64,000 nt of DNA, taken from the NCBI GenBank assembly GCA_029204225.1, contig CM055109.1:25852723-25916722 (forward strand), written 5' to 3'. This document shows, piece by piece, positions 35,291-47,991 of the stretch. The notes under the pieces are model-generated. The model ran no database searches, was not told the origin of the DNA, and was given only the letters and a program-made list of their open reading frames with translations. Position 1 is the first letter of the stretch; every line of letters begins with the position of its first letter. This stretch comes from Diphasiastrum complanatum (lineage: Eukaryota; Streptophyta; Lycopodiopsida; Lycopodiales; Lycopodiaceae). A program made the position numbers and the translations under genes.

Positions 35291-35535
35291 TAAAAAAAAA
35301 ATGTTCCAATTTATTATGTATCTTAATATGTTTCGGACCACATTACGATCCTAGATGGTCCTTATGCGGTCCATTTGCGGTTTAGGACCTCAAGACTGTT
35401 TGAGACTGTAAACGACCGCATTAGGACCGAAATGGAGCATAATGGGCCACATACAACCGTAAGGGCTGCATTAGGACCGTTTGAGACTTTGCGGTAGCTT
35501 TCGGTTTGTTCACTTCGTTCAAATTGTAAGCAATC
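35290..35535. repeat. degenerate short repeats with ATTAGGACCG
   Basis: Variants of GCATTAGGACCG, GCGGTCCAT and GTTTGAGACT recur on both strands across about 200 bp. No gene is seen. It looks like a small degenerate satellite or an LTR fragment. Confidence 0.45.
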
Positions 35536-36711
35536 TATAGGAAAAATAGTAATTATTCTTTCACATAGAACACGATGAAAGTTTGAATAGATCAAACTAA
35601 TATCGTTGTCTTCAATCGGGTCTGTAACTGATCTATGTATCAATAGAACAATATTTGCCTTGATTGAATATGCGTGCGAAAATAATATGCGGAATTCAAA
35701 GACAACTTAAGACAAATTTTAGACAAACAAAAACTACTGATCAAAAACAAATTTATAATTCTGAATCTGAATTAGTACATCTCTTGTTATCTTATCTCGA
35801 TGTTGTGTCTATGATTGAGTGAGTGAGTTACAACGAGTAGTGCACATGTATTTATATTGCTACAGGACAGGTGTTTTGGCCTTGTAATGCTGTAACAGCA
35901 GATATCTAACCATTTACGATGGTTGATATTCACATAGATGCTCTGTTTCCAAAGCCAAATAAATTCTGTTCACGAATTATTCGCGACAGTAGTGAAGTCT
36001 TTAATTTCCAAATCAAGTGTGAACCTTCTGAATCCAAGATCGTAGTGATCTTAGCCTGAATATTGATGATTGACGACATCTTCTATTTCTGAATAACCTC
36101 CAGATAGCGGCTGTTGATGGACGTATGAAGAATGCTGAGAGGGCTGTGAAGATACCAGTATCGACTCTGATTCATTCTGATATCACTATATTAACTTTAA
36201 TTCCGTAGGCTCTGATATCAATGTATCAGTTTTAATTCCGTATGCTTTGATATCACTGTAGGAAAAATAGTAATTATTCTTTCACAAAGAACACGATGAA
36301 AGATAACTAATATAAGTGTCTTCAATCGGTTCTGTAACTGATCTATGTACTAATAGAAAAATATTTGCCTTGATTGAATATGCGTGTGGAAATAATATGC
36401 GGAATTAAGAGACAACTTAAGACAAGTTTTAGACAAACATAAACTACTGATAAGAAACGAATTTAGAATTCTGAATCTGAATCAGTATACATCTCTTGTT
36501 GTCTTATCTCTCTGTTGTGTCTCTGATTGAGTGAGTGAGTTACAATGAGTTGTGCACATGTATTTATATTGCTACAGGATAGGTCTTTTGGCCTTTTATT
36601 TACAGGTCTTTTGGACTTTAATTCTGTAAAAGTAGATATATAACCGTTTACGGAGGTTGATATTTACATAGACGCTCTATTTCCAGGGTCAAATAATTTC
36701 TATTCGCGACA
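35536..36711 (-). mobile_element. TRIM-like miniature LTR element
   Basis: Two LTR-like sequences of 453 bp (35536-35988) and 455 bp (36257-36711) flank only 268 bp. On the minus strand both start TGTCGCGAATA. After the LTR at 36257 comes TGATATCAAAGC and then TGATATCAGAGCC, close to the initiator-Met primer site; the phrase occurs about three times. No coding sequence lies between. I found no clear target duplication. It could be a TRIM or a large internal deletion of a longer element. Confidence 0.65.
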
Positions 36712-38795
36712 GTCCATCTCTTCGTCTCAGCTTTGTGTTTCGCGACACTTGTCTCTTTGCGACATTTTCGTCTTTCGTAAATTGTTCGCGATAGATGACA
36801 ACTTGGTGAGTCGGTTTGATGACATAGATTTTGCGCACAAGACTATCTTGTTAAAGAATTGTCGTGATACGATGACTCAATTGAATCCATAACAGCCACA
36901 ATGAGGATGAACGAAACATATTTTATGAGGATGAACGAGAGGTGCATTTTCCTTGGTGATTTCCTTAGGACAGCGACCTTAGGGAGCATAGATGCTTATC
37001 ACTCCGCTGTCACCAAGGAAGTTGAAGATGATTCCAATAGCCATTGAATGATCAAACGGGTCATGAGGAAGAAAGAATAAAGGTTGGAATTCGACATTGC
37101 TTTATGCATTACCATTGTGTGTAAAGCCGAAACAACGACCTTGGGGAGCATAGGTGCTTATCACTCCGTTGTCACGAAGGAAGTTGAAGATGATCCCAAT
37201 AGCCAACGTTGAAGATAGCCACTGCATGATCAAATGGGTCAGGAGGAAGAAAGAAAGAAATCAGATATAAATTGGAACTCGATATTGCTTTATGCATTAC
37301 CATTGTCTCAAAACCCAGGGAACATCGGTCCGTTGTCACCAAGGAACTTGAAGAGGATTCCAATAGCCAACATTGAAGATAGTGAGTGCATGATCAAAAA
37401 CGGGTCAGAAGGAAAGAAATCATATCTGAATCTGAATGTTGATGATCGTCATTGCATGAAGAATGATTGTAGCGATTGTTACTAGGACTAAGTGGTAATG
37501 GGACAATGATAGCAGCTCAGAGGCATTTGATTCCAATAGCCACTGCATGATCAAACGGGTCATGAGGAAGAAAGAATAAAGATTGGAATTCGACATTGCT
37601 TTATGCATTACCATTGTGTGTAAAGCCGAAACAACGACCTTGGGGAGCATAGGTGCTTATCACTCCGTTGTCACGAAGGAAGTTGAAGATGATTCCAATA
37701 GCCAACGTTGAAGATAGCCACTGCATGATCAAATGGTCAGGAGGAAGAAAGAAAGAAATCAGATATAAATTGGAACTCGATATATGCATTACCATTGTCT
37801 CAAAACCCAGGGAACATCGGTCCGTTGTCACCAAGGAACTTGAAGAGGATTCCAATAGCCAACATTGAAGATAGCGAGTGCATGATCGAAAACGGGTCAG
37901 AAGGAAAGAAATCATATATGAATCTGAATGTTGATGATTGTCATTGCATGAAGAATGATTGTAGCGATTGTTACTAGGACTAAGTGGTAATGGGACAATG
38001 ATAGCAGCTAAGAGGCATTTGATGGCATTGAGAAGAAACTTGGGTGGGAGGAATTGAACCTGGTTGGGCAAAGATGATTATGCCATGAAAAGTACTCATG
38101 TAAAATTAGATATAACATTAGAAGCAAAGGAATGAAAAACTTGTGCATATATTGAATGAAAGAACATGAAATGGAGCATGGAGAAACAAAGCTGGCAAGA
38201 AATTGGTGATTATCTTCTTCAACGCTTTCGATCAACCCCAAGCAGCTTAGTGTAAGAATAAGTCCAAAAAAGGGTTGTGAGAAATAAAATGCCTCAGAGA
38301 ATCGATGAAGCAGCGCAAAAAAGCAAGGGAAATGAAGCATGATTGGAGCTGAATGGCAGAGAAACAAGGAAGGGGCGGAGTTTGGAAAGCAGAGAAGATA
38401 GTAGGAGCGCGGCCCTAAAACGCCGCAGCAGCAGCAGCCCCCCGTTGTGTTTCCATAAGTGCCGTGTCTGTGTGTCTAAGTAAGTAAGAAGAAGAAGCTT
38501 ACATTTCCATCCTCATCCTGGCCTTTCGTTTTTTCTATCCCATTCAATTCAACAGCTGGTAAGGTAAGGCCCAAGGGAAGGATGGATATGCAAAAAAGCA
38601 AGCAAGTAAGAAAGAAGGAAAGAAAGCTCGCTGCTGCCTGCCTGCATGGATGCTCGAAAAGAATTTTCAAGAAGAAAGACGAGAGAGAGTTTATTGTATG
38701 TAAGAAGGTCCTGGAGCGAGAGGTGTGTGCGCGGTGGGAGAAGGAATCTCAGGAAGTAAGGTTGAGGTGAGGAGGCGGTGGGAGAACGAACGAAT

Positions 38796-38806
38796 AGTCC
38801 CATAAG
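38796..38806 (+). promoter_or_regulatory. plant snRNA upstream sequence element (copy 2)
   Basis: AGTCCCATAAG lies at -74 to -64 from the U2 start and resembles the plant USE (RTCCCACATCG). A TATA-like GCAATAAGAAT follows at 38836-38846. Their spacing of about 30 bp suits Pol II rather than Pol III snRNA promoters. Confidence 0.6.
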
Positions 38807-38869
38807 CATCTCAGGAATTAAGGTTGAGGTGGGGTGCAATAAGAATGAAGGGCCGGCACTATCGAAAGC

Positions 38870-39062
38870 ATACCTTTCTCGGCCTTTTGGCTAAGATCAA
38901 GTGTAGTATCTGTTCTTATCAGTTTAATAGATGATACGAGACCCACTGGGTCTCATGCTATTAATCTAATTTGTTTCGGGGTTGCAGGCCCATCCGGTAG
39001 CTTGCTACTCGGGTCTGCGTGCGTCGCCTTTGTATTGCACTATCTCAAAGGCCTGGCGCAGC
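38870..39062 (+). ncRNA. U2: U2 spliceosomal snRNA, copy 2
   Basis: It starts ATACCTTTCTCGGCCTTTTG and has GTGTAGTATCTG for branch-point pairing. Stem IIb, Sm-like AATTTGTTTCGG, stem III (GCAGGCCC/GGGTCTGC around GTAGC-TT-GCTAC) and stem IV are preserved. Stem IIa reads TATCAG/ATGATA, so its inner G-C pair is lost; the alternative IIc pairing TTAATAG/CTATTAA is kept. The promoter element is good. It could be expressed, but stem IIa is slightly damaged. Confidence 0.93.
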
Positions 39063-39682
39063 CCATCCTTCCCTCCCTTTTCAGAAGAGAGGGAACTCAA
39101 AATCGCCAAACCCCACTTCCATATCAAATTCTCCCTAGGAATCCACCATCTCAACTAATCACCAAAATTCAACAAACAACCACCACCACCCTACTTCCAT
39201 ATCAAATCCTCTCTAGGAATCCACCATCTTCAACTCATATTTTTCTAAAGAGCTACATCATATTAATCGCGGCACATCAAAAGCCAGTCAATCGCTTTAA
39301 CTCGAGATCTCGAGTAGCTCAAGGAGTCCGCCCACATGTGAGCTTTTCCAAATGAACTTGGTCGACACAACTTTCTCATCATGAAATCGATATCGATTAT
39401 CATACATCATAGTCACTCCATATATCGTTAACTACAACATTCCACTTGTCTCCATGTACCTAATCATATCAATTAGATCATCCTATTATTTTCTCGTTAC
39501 ATCCATCTTATATCCCTAAAACCATGTGTGAGGTGAAGCTCTTTCTTTCATTCACTTGGCTATATAGATAGGTCCCTCTTATCAACCCACGACATCTTTT
39601 GCTCATCAAGGATAAATAAAGCTCATAACAAGACAAATGCACTTCCACCGAGAACGCAAGCATGGGGCGCCATGCAGAGGAG

Positions 39683-40141
39683 TGGTTGTGTCTATTTGGT
39701 AGTGATTCCTACTTTGTAGGATCTAGACCATGATTTATGATGAGATTTGTACCTACCATGCACCTACCAAGCATGACTCTTGGATCTAGGCTAGGGTTTT
39801 CACATTAGGGCAAGAAAGTGGAGTCTACTTCCTTATTACATGCTGGATTTTCACCTAACTTTGCAAAGGAAGTGTGTTTTACTATGTATTCCCATTCTCC
39901 ATAATGAGAAGATAGAAACTTTTTGGAGCCTCAAGGAGAAACTCAAGTTTCCTCTCATTGTATGGGTTGGATTATACTAATTGATCAATGCTTTGATTGT
40001 CTCTACTTGTTTTCTATCAAGCTGCTAAACTAGATCTTGTTTTCTGATGACTAGTTTCTGGTAGATTGTTTAACAAGCATACAATCACCTTGTGGATCAT
40101 TCAAAGATCTATTTATGGTCCTTAGTACTGTACTTTTCACA
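39683..40141 (+). repeat. stray copia LTR with primer-site stub (copy 2)
   Basis: A 459-bp LTR starts TGGTTGTGTC and ends TACTTTTCACA, followed by TGGTATCAGAGAC and about 80 bp of leader to 40232. No coding part or second LTR follows. Copy 3 has the same LTR at 56262-56720. Confidence 0.8.
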
Positions 40142-40232
40142 TGGTATCAGAGACAAGTACAAGGCCATTGATCTGTGTTTGAATCTAATCCAGTTTTAGC
40201 AGGTTTTGGTGCAAAAAGCTAGTATTGTGCTA

Positions 40233-40581
40233 TTTTGAAGTTTTCTCTCTTGTATGTTTGGAATTTGATATTGCAAGTATTCTTGTTCTCAAGTTAAGAA
40301 ATCACGAAATATATGTAAAGAGATCCATTTGCATGTCAACACCATTCATTGCATGTGCTATTGCTTTAGTAGCTTGAAAGAAAATTATTGCTACTAGTTG
40401 GAAGAAAAGGCAATTGAGCAATTTGTTCTATGTGTTACGCATCATTGGTATAACTCTTCTACCACTCTCATGTACATACATGAACCCTTCTATTAGTGTG
40501 CACTTGAAAGCTTGTAATATGAGTTTTTGCTCTTCTTTAGAGGTGATAGAGGTTGGAATCTCTAAGATAGAACTATCTTAA
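40233..40581. other. spacer between U2 block and right arm
   Basis: About 350 bp without a gene. It continues from the truncated leader of the stray LTR, but I cannot tell whether it belongs to that element. Confidence 0.4.
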
Positions 40582-40719
40582 CACACCATTTTGGAATCAT
40601 AGTAAGATCTAGCAAATATGGATCTTGTAGACGGTCTTCTTTCCAAACACTAAATATGGTGTTCACACTCCCCAGCTTAGATATACAGTAATTCAAACCT
40701 TACAATCTAAAGGGTTTTT

Positions 40720-41395
40720 AAGCTGCAATTAAAATCCTAAAGGAAGATAATCCATTTCAATAACCACTAGCGGTTCCAACTTGCTCATCATGAAGGCAAG
40801 CACTTGACTTTTGTTGAAGAAAGTTACTCAATGATGCAACAAATAATGGAGATACTTGCACACATCATAATCTATGCATGTGAAATATTTTTTGTTTCAT
40901 AGTAGTTCTTGGATACATTCAATCTTCTCCCTACAATTATGATAGGGTGGTAGACTTTATCCAATATTTGAGGTAGGCAAAAATTGATGCATGTCACTAT
41001 AGCAATGGTGAAAAAAAAAGAATTTTCTATCATACCATGGTGGTTTTAATATTTGAGTTGTGGCCAACATCTCTTTTAGGTCTCGGAAGGCTATCTAACA
41101 ATCATCCATTCACTTCCACTCCATTTCTTTATTTCAAAATCCATTGAGGGGATAGGCTTTAGAAGCATACACTTTATTTACCCCCTATATTAGCCAATGG
41201 GCCCTAGCAATGATTGAAATTGTTTTGACAATAGTATGGGACAAGAAATCTCATGACATCTATCTTTCTCTTTTGGATATGTGGCTATCCCATGCTTACT
41301 AATGACTTGACCTAACTTTGCTTCATGTGGGACTCCAAATAGATGTTTGCATTCAAGGTAGCACATGCACATTTTTGAAAATATTGTCTAGTATG
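40720..41395 (-). pseudogene. gypsy RT/RNase H remnant (right arm)
   Basis: This mirrors 5540-6200. The minus strand reads AKLGQVISKHGIATYPKEKD and FQSLLGPIG, with more stops further on. Confidence 0.6.
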
Positions 41396-42301
41396 ATGAG
41401 ATGTTATTTCATCTATGAGGCTCCACAAAAATCGTACATTAAAGTTTTCAAGTCATCATCTAGATTGTCTGAAGAAGGAGGGATAGCTTAAGAATGAGAG
41501 CCGAGTATGAGAGCTGAGAAATGCTAGTTAAGAATGATAGGAAGAAATTATGCGAGCCTCATGGTGAATCCCAAAAGATGTAATGACCATGTAAAAATTA
41601 ATATTTCTAAGCATTTGAAATTAATTCAAGTAGACCTCTCTTAGAAAAGTAAAGTGAGCCACCTATTGATGGTGACCTCTAGTGGAGAGGATAATTCCAC
41701 TTGTAATCTATTTTATTGTGGAATTGCCACTTGGACTCCACCTAAGTAGTTGCTTATTTAAGAGGTTCTCTCTTCTTAGAAGAGCTCTTTTTATGTAATG
41801 CAACTACTCCATGTTTCTAATGTCAAGAACCTCCACGAGTTTGGTGCATTCAACTAGCTCCTTGATCATGAATGTTTTCTTGAGTGATGCATATATGATC
41901 TTGCCCTTCACTATTGGTTGTGGTTGTGGATTAAGTTTTAGATTTTTTTTTTTTGAGGCAATGTGGAATAGGATAGTCTTTTCAGAAGTTTTCAAGATTT
42001 CTTCCCGGGACTAAGAGTACCTATCGTTCCATAGAAATCTTCTACCAATTTGAAGGCAATCAAGATAAAACTTCTAAGCAGCTTCAACAAATCGCAAAAC
42101 TTGCCAATCAACTGGAAAGTTCTCATAAAAAATTCCACATTACCACGAGATTATCCAGATCTGATAGTGGAACAAAGACGTTATTACAAGATAAGAAATG
42201 AGTTACTGCACGAAAACTTTTGCACACTCAAATCTATATGTCTTTACGTAGAGAGAAAATGAAAACCGGTAACTTCTGTGTAATCCAGTTTGTTTAAATA
42301 T

Positions 42302-42982
42302 GAACTCTATTACACACACTCACAAAATTGCCAAGAGCCATATCCAGAAAATACCGGAACTCTTTCTAGTACCAAATGCAAAAGCATATACGAAGCTAAA
42401 AATTGTTGATGCAGAGGTAAAAATTTATCAATACCGGTTCAACGCGCCCTTGTAGTAATAGTTTGGTTTATTTTCATAACGTGCGAGCTGATCCGATATT
42501 AAAAAAAAAAAAAATTGATATCGGTTCGACGGGCCCTTGTTTTTGTTGTAGATTTAATTATAACAATCTGCGTGCTGATCCGATATCTCATAATGTTAAA
42601 ATTTGGATTCTGCAGTCCTACCAACAGGTTGATTCTGTCAGCTGTGGTTGGTATACCATATGGAATGCCATACACTTTTTTAATTGGCTTGCACTACAAG
42701 ATGGACTTCCAAATCTGGAAGAGGTAATCTTCGATTAATAACTTTTAATTGTATTTTTGTTTTTTTCTAATTCAAATTGATCTTTGATTAATTACATTTA
42801 ACTGTGTTTATTTTTTTTTTCAGTTTAAATGTCCGAAGGTCTCTCCAATGAAGATAATGCACTTCAGGCAGAAGACCATAAAGCTTGTGATCAAAAATTC
42901 ATATCCAGTTACAATGGCCGAGTGTTCTCCACCCAAGCTACTTCCAACTGGAGAAATGGATTTAGAGATCATAGATAGTTGA
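42302..42982 (+). pseudogene. Ulp1-like (C48) cysteine protease fragment (right arm)
   Basis: An exon with QQVDSVSCGWYTIWNAIHFF carries the Ulp1 Cys box (Gln, then Cys-Gly). It ends NLEE at a GTAATC donor (42724). After a TTTTTTTTTTCAG acceptor the last exon runs 42824-42982 (FKCPKVSPMKIMHF ... GEMDLEIID, TGA). An earlier exon-like piece (LRI/KLKIVDAEVK type) ends at a GTAAAA donor near 42418. Catalytic His and Asp are not found. Ulp1/SENP enzymes cleave SUMO from proteins, but transposon-borne relatives have unknown roles. It is probably not functional. Confidence 0.62.
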
Positions 42983-43364
42983 TACTGATTAAATATTCAT
43001 CTCACTTGATGTGGATGAGAAACATGTACAGTAAATTTTAATACAAATATATTTACAGTTTTTCTATAGTTGTTCTTACTTGTTTTTTTTTTCCTGTTAT
43101 TAATTCAGGTTATGATTCATTCATCTTCAATTTCTACGGTTTTCCGACATGTTTGTTTTTCATAGTCTTGGTCTGCCTTGTCTTTACCATGGTTTTTTTT
43201 GGATAAGTTCAAAATGATGATCTGGTCGAACCTTTGCCACAGCCAATCCAAACATGCGACATTAGTTCACTTAGATTTGTTGTAACCAAAAATACAACCG
43301 ATATATACGAGACTTCAACAAGGGCAAGCGTCAATTCGATATCTGATTGTAGTGGTCACTGGAG

Positions 43365-43500
43365 TTCAAGTGACTGAAGATCTCCCCAATGGAGATAATG
43401 CATTTCCTACAGGAGACAATGAATCTTGTTATCGAAAACTCATATTATCCAATTGAAATTACATTGTGTTTTGCACCATGGAAATGGAGATCATAGACAT
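43365..43500 (+). pseudogene. duplicate of the Ulp1-like last exon (right arm)
   Basis: The plus strand reads LKISPMEIMHFLQETMNLVI after one stop, and parallels the last exon at 42824-42982. It has in-frame stops. It mirrors 3320-3450 in the left arm. Confidence 0.5.
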
Positions 43501-43559
43501 GAAAGAGCCTCATAGAAAAAGTGGTTCATATATTTTTAAGAATGATGTATACAAAAATT

Positions 43560-44939
43560 TGTATTACATAATACAAAATTCCATAGTTCATAATCTGTGG
43601 ATCTTCAATTTTGATGGATGTTCCAATGTCTTTGTATTTTATATGCTCTTCCTACCTTACTCTTACCTGCACCAGAGAAATAGTTTTAGTTAATATATTT
43701 TATGAAACTGATTCACTTAGAAATAGAAAAAAAGAAATATTTTTATATGGCATTACGTACCTTTACACCATTCAATCGAAATTGATAGTACTGAGGTAGA
43801 TCGAATTGCAACATGTCTAGTTCTGATTGAATCTGATTGAGACACCAATCTTCCTCAACCTCAACCATTGCAAGATTGTTGTCATTTCTTTTCACTATTA
43901 TCTGAAGTTGCTCTTATACCAAAATCTTGATCAAGTGGCTTCCAAACATGTTTGCATTTAATCCATCTTCTATAATATAGCAGCAAAGTGAACATTTGTT
44001 TTTTGATGTGATATCTAAATGTCATGGATATGTAACATACTCTGCACTCAACCTCCTAATTTTGTTTTGTATCCCAACCATCATCCAACAACTCGACGAT
44101 TATATCAACACTCAAGGCGTTACAAATAAACCTTGTTTTCGTTCTCCGAACATTGCATTTGGAAAAAAAATCAACAAAAATAGTAAAAGGTAGATACCAA
44201 TTTAATCTATTATTCTTTGATCCAGTGCTACATTTTAATATACTCTGAATATCAATATATAGCCTAGATCAAAAACTTTTTGAAATTGCTGCATCAGGAG
44301 AAATCCATTTCTCACTCAAAAAATCTGGTAGAGGAGATGGCTCTAATCTACCAACTAAGCCATTTTTATCAGGAAAATAGGTGTGATCATAAAAAAAAAA
44401 AAAAAGGAGTTTCTCTAAAAGTGATTTTGCATAACGACCTTTATATTGTAAAATACCGATATCCGAATGTATGACATTGATTATTCCTGCAATCGATTGA
44501 ACTATTTGCCATTCAACAAAATTTGATGGATACAAATGTGCAAAACCAACAAAAACATCTCAAGAAAAATATAATTTAAACAAAATCCTAACTCTAAAGA
44601 AATTGAATCTGAAAACTTACAATTGCATTTCCTTCTATCAATTGGATTCAGATCATGAATGTTGAGCTCATTGTGAAGATAAGCATGCTGAACTAAAACT
44701 TTCGTGATAGATTGATCGGCAGGTGATACTTTAAAATCCATTATCCTGTCTTTCCAAGAGCTTCTATATATGTTATCCGATCTTTTTCTTTTTCGAAATG
44801 AGCCTTTTACAGAGGGATGCATCAAGATCCATTGATATTTTTGATATATTCTTGGTATCCATTGATCTTCTGCATTTTTTTCATTTCCAATATTGATTGC
44901 ATCAACGGTTCATCTTGGTCTTCGATTATGTGTAGCCAT
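43560..44939 (-). pseudogene. decayed multi-exon gene of unknown function (right arm)
   Basis: This mirrors 1870-3250. The ATG is at 44939. A TGA interrupts at codon 10, where the left arm has GGA, while the codon that is TGA in the left arm is CAA here. The MHPSVKGSFRKRKRS stretch and DHTYFPDKNGLVGRLEP are kept. The opposite stop pattern shows independent decay of the arms. Confidence 0.45.
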
Positions 44940-45817
44940 TAGTCGAAAATACGAGTACGCAAGCTGAGAACGGAGAGAATGTAGAGATTGCGAGGTAAAC
45001 CTAAGAATGGCAATCCAAAATAAGAGATAGAATGAAGAAAATGAGAGGTATACCTACGAATGACAAGAAGTTCCTAAACTACAAGGATTAGTTAACCACA
45101 GTTTATGACTATTGACGTCAAATCAACCTCGAGTGAACAATGACGAGCAGCATAAGAGTATTGGGCAGTAACTGTGGTCCAATCACAATTGTTTGTTCTG
45201 CCTGGCAGGATATTTGAAAATCACAAAAATTTGGCCGGAAAAGTTAAATACAATTTTCGTTCGTCAACCACTGTTACAATTCGTCAGAGATGGACACCAT
45301 TCATTGGGACACATAAGCGTTGAAAGCGTGCGAAGTCAAAAACAACATTTTGACAAGAGGCCCATTTTGAGCTCTAATATCCCCTAATGTGATGAATGAA
45401 ATTTTCGTTCGACAAGTGCTCTACAGTTATCAACTCTCTCTAAAGATGGTATATTTCCTTGTTTGTTTTTATCATTTTTGTATGTGATTGATTTTGTATG
45501 TGTGTGCTTAAAGTGTTGTTTCTTGTGACTATATGTATTTTTTTATTTTATTTTATTTCATTTTTTACATGAGGGATAGATATTGAAGGAGAGTCATAAT
45601 TTTGGAGTATCTCAAAGATGAATTTTTTGTTTATCTACCAATCTCCAGATCACCTTGTAGAGAGTTTAGGATTTTTGTGCATATTAATTTATTTTTGAGA
45701 AATCCATGCCACTTCAAAGTTGATTCCTGTATATAATTGAGATAGAGTGAAAAACAATTCGTCAAAATTCGGTTAGAAACAAAATTTTCAAGTTTTGGGT
45801 CTCAGCCAAGTCATTCG

Positions 45818-46293
45818 CTTGATTCCGAACTCAACTTCAGCCGAGCCGAATGTCCAACATGCTCTGACTGATTGCTCTAACCGCATGCTACAATCACATC
45901 GACTTTAGCCGAATCTCTCGATTGAGCTCTAATCGAAAGTTTCAACCGAGTGCTTCGACCAAGAGCACCAACCGGATTTTGTCAACTAAAGGTGTCGAGG
46001 ACAAATGTTTTAGACAAACCGAATACTCATGAAAAATCATCCAATTTTTGGCTAAGGAAAGTGTGTGCCACATGAACCGAATTCCTATGTCGACCATCAA
46101 CCAAATATGGTGACAAAGACCAAGCAGACAAGGGGGATCAAGATAAGGATGAAAAAGATAAAGATGATGGCCAGGATGACAACAGAAAAGATGATGATGA
46201 TGATGATGATCACACCTATAAGATCTTTTATCACGAAAAACCATCATCAAAATAGGCCACACCAGTAGCAACATCCCCACCAAAGGAATGGGG

Positions 46294-46326
<33 letters not shown>

Positions 46327-47470
46327 GTGGAGTTGCAGACATCAACAGGAGCAGCCACATTGCCAACAACAACAAGAGTAGGATCACCAACCAAGGTCAC
46401 AAAACCAAAGAAGAAGAAAAAAAGGCTAAGAAAGTAGATGGGCAATACAAAGAGATCCGTCAGGAGGGGGAAGTACAGATATTAAATAACTAGTTTTCTC
46501 CTTCAACCACTCTTACATCCACACCATCCACATTCCCATTAACCAGTCCTCTTGCCACAACACATGTGTCTACTCCCATGCCTATTATATCACCCACACC
46601 ATCTACTGATACCACCACCACCAATACTTCCATCATCATGATGTCACCACCACCACCCTACCTTCCATCTTTCTGTTTTCCACCATCTTACTATTCATTT
46701 CAGAAATTCCCAGTCTTTTCAGACCTTGATAGTTTTACTGAGGCAGCTAAGAGGTCATTGTAGTGTCTTGCAGAGACCAACTACCACCTACATTGGTTGG
46801 TTAGCCAGAAAGAAGATCTAAGAAAGCAGGTGAAGTAGTAAGAAGATATAATAAAGAAACAAAAGAAAGAAACAAAGAGAAAGAGCCAGAGATCCAAGTC
46901 CAATCCCCTCAAGTACATGCTATTAGAATGGAAAAATATGTGCAACTGATCAAGGAAAGGGAGGCTGAGAAGGCCAATACAAAAAGAAAGATCGAGAAGC
47001 AAGACAAGATATTGGCCGAGTCTCAACAAGTAATGGATCAAATGAAGAAGGAGATGCAGAAGACATTGGAGAGAGTGAACCAATTTTGGAACACCTCTTG
47101 AAAGGTCCAAGCAGGTACCTTTGAATTCAAAGAAAAAGATGGAGATGACAGTGGGCTTGCAAGACATAGTGGGGCTCCTCACCAAGTAAGTGGTGGTCAA
47201 GCTCAACACTGCAAGGGTCTAAGGATACAACTGTAGTATTGTCAGTTCCTTTAGCCTCCCACCAAGCGCCTAGCCAATCCACTTTCTAGAACCCTTTTCC
47301 TCCTTCTAACCAAGTACCCACTAGAATGTTCAAATGACACCATCACTAGAACATAACCAACCACCACCCGATATCGTTGAAGTAAGACCTTCCACCCAAC
47401 TACAATGATGATGAATCTACCCCCTTGGAGACTGATAACCCAAGGTTTGTGCAAAAAACTTGCCAATCTA
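45818..47470 (+). pseudogene. decayed coding sequence with Asp-rich and G-rich tracts, unknown
   Basis: Plus-strand fragments include an acidic run (DNRKDDDDDDDDHTYKIFYH) near 46170-46235, a Pro/Thr/Ser-rich stretch near 46500-46760 and a Lys/Glu-rich coiled-coil-like part near 46900-47100 (EREAEKANTKRKIEKQDK). Many stops and shifts are present. It resembles low-complexity plant retrotransposon Gag regions, but I cannot assign a family. A 31-G run lies at 46295-46325. Confidence 0.3.
46290..46325 (+). repeat. poly-G tract
   Basis: GGGG, then C, then 31 consecutive G (46295-46325). Such a run can fold as a G-quadruplex and is a frequent site of length error in sequencing. Confidence 0.95.
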
Positions 47471-47520
47471 CGCGTTGTTTAGATCAATGCTTTAATCTCT
47501 TGTACTTGGCTCTGATACCA

Positions 47521-47991
47521 TGTGAAATTTCAGAGAAATAAAGACCAAGAATGGATCTAGATCAGATCCTCAAGAGGTGTTGGAAGCTTTACTTGATCTA
47601 CTAATCAACCATTGATTAGATCCAGAGTTAGATCAATTTCCCATCAAGAATCTAGCAAGAACAACAAGCAAATGATTAAACTTGAGACCTACTGCCTTCA
47701 CACATTGAAAAACAGTACCTATACAGACTTATAGCAGAGAGTGAAGTACACAAGTATTAGAAAGCAATAGAACCATAAAATCACAACACAAATATGAGAA
47801 TACTCAAGATATGCCTCCAAAACCAAGATCTTGCTTCATTGATTTCTCAAAGTGGATCCGTCATGGATTAAATACAAAAATCATCATACTCTCTCTCTAA
47901 GCCACTTCCAACCCATGTGAAACAAGTCATAGTGCTTATCCATATCCACTTTGGCTAAGATTCCATTAATTTGCCACATCAACATTGGTGG
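47521..47991 (-). repeat. interrupted copia LTR, left part
   Basis: A minus-strand primer site (GGCTCTGATACCA on plus, ending 47520) abuts TGTGAAATTTCAG, the LTR end. The LTR is cut at 47991 by the copia element at 47992-54140 and resumes at 54146-54256, ending at TTTTAACA. Total length is about 580 bp. Confidence 0.75.
47987..47991 (+). repeat. target-site duplication GGTGG (left)
   Basis: GGTGG lies before the left LTR and again at 54141-54145 after the right LTR. The 5-bp length fits copia integration. Confidence 0.85.

Larger units (their letters stand above)
36827..40232. repeat. U2 block copy 2 (inverted), with stray LTR
   Basis: It matches 56170-59589 in reverse complement nearly base for base and includes the same 459-bp LTR at the same place. 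Shared oddities, such as a 5-bp loss giving CATATATCGAG in one repeat unit, show that copies 2 and 3 are closest relatives. It carries two units of the ~499-bp repeat at about 37020-37995. Confidence 0.88.
40582..45817 (-). repeat. right arm of the ~5.3 kb inverted repeat
   Basis: It is the reverse complement of 993-6340 with scattered substitutions and small indels. The gene remnants are the same in mirrored order. The inner spacer between the arms is about 34 kb. Confidence 0.85.

Noticed and set aside
34763-35293. 176-codon Lys/Glu-rich ORF as a real gene
   Set aside because: It has internal duplications, low complexity, and no ATG at its left end. It is listed as unknown sequence instead.
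38796-38870. Pol III type snRNA promoter for U2
   Set aside because: USE-to-TATA spacing is about 30 bp, which fits the Pol II class; plant Pol III snRNA genes have about 10 bp less.
46065-46268. Met-run ORF (MMMMMM)
   Set aside because: It is an out-of-frame reading of a GATGATGAT tract whose other frame gives an Asp run.
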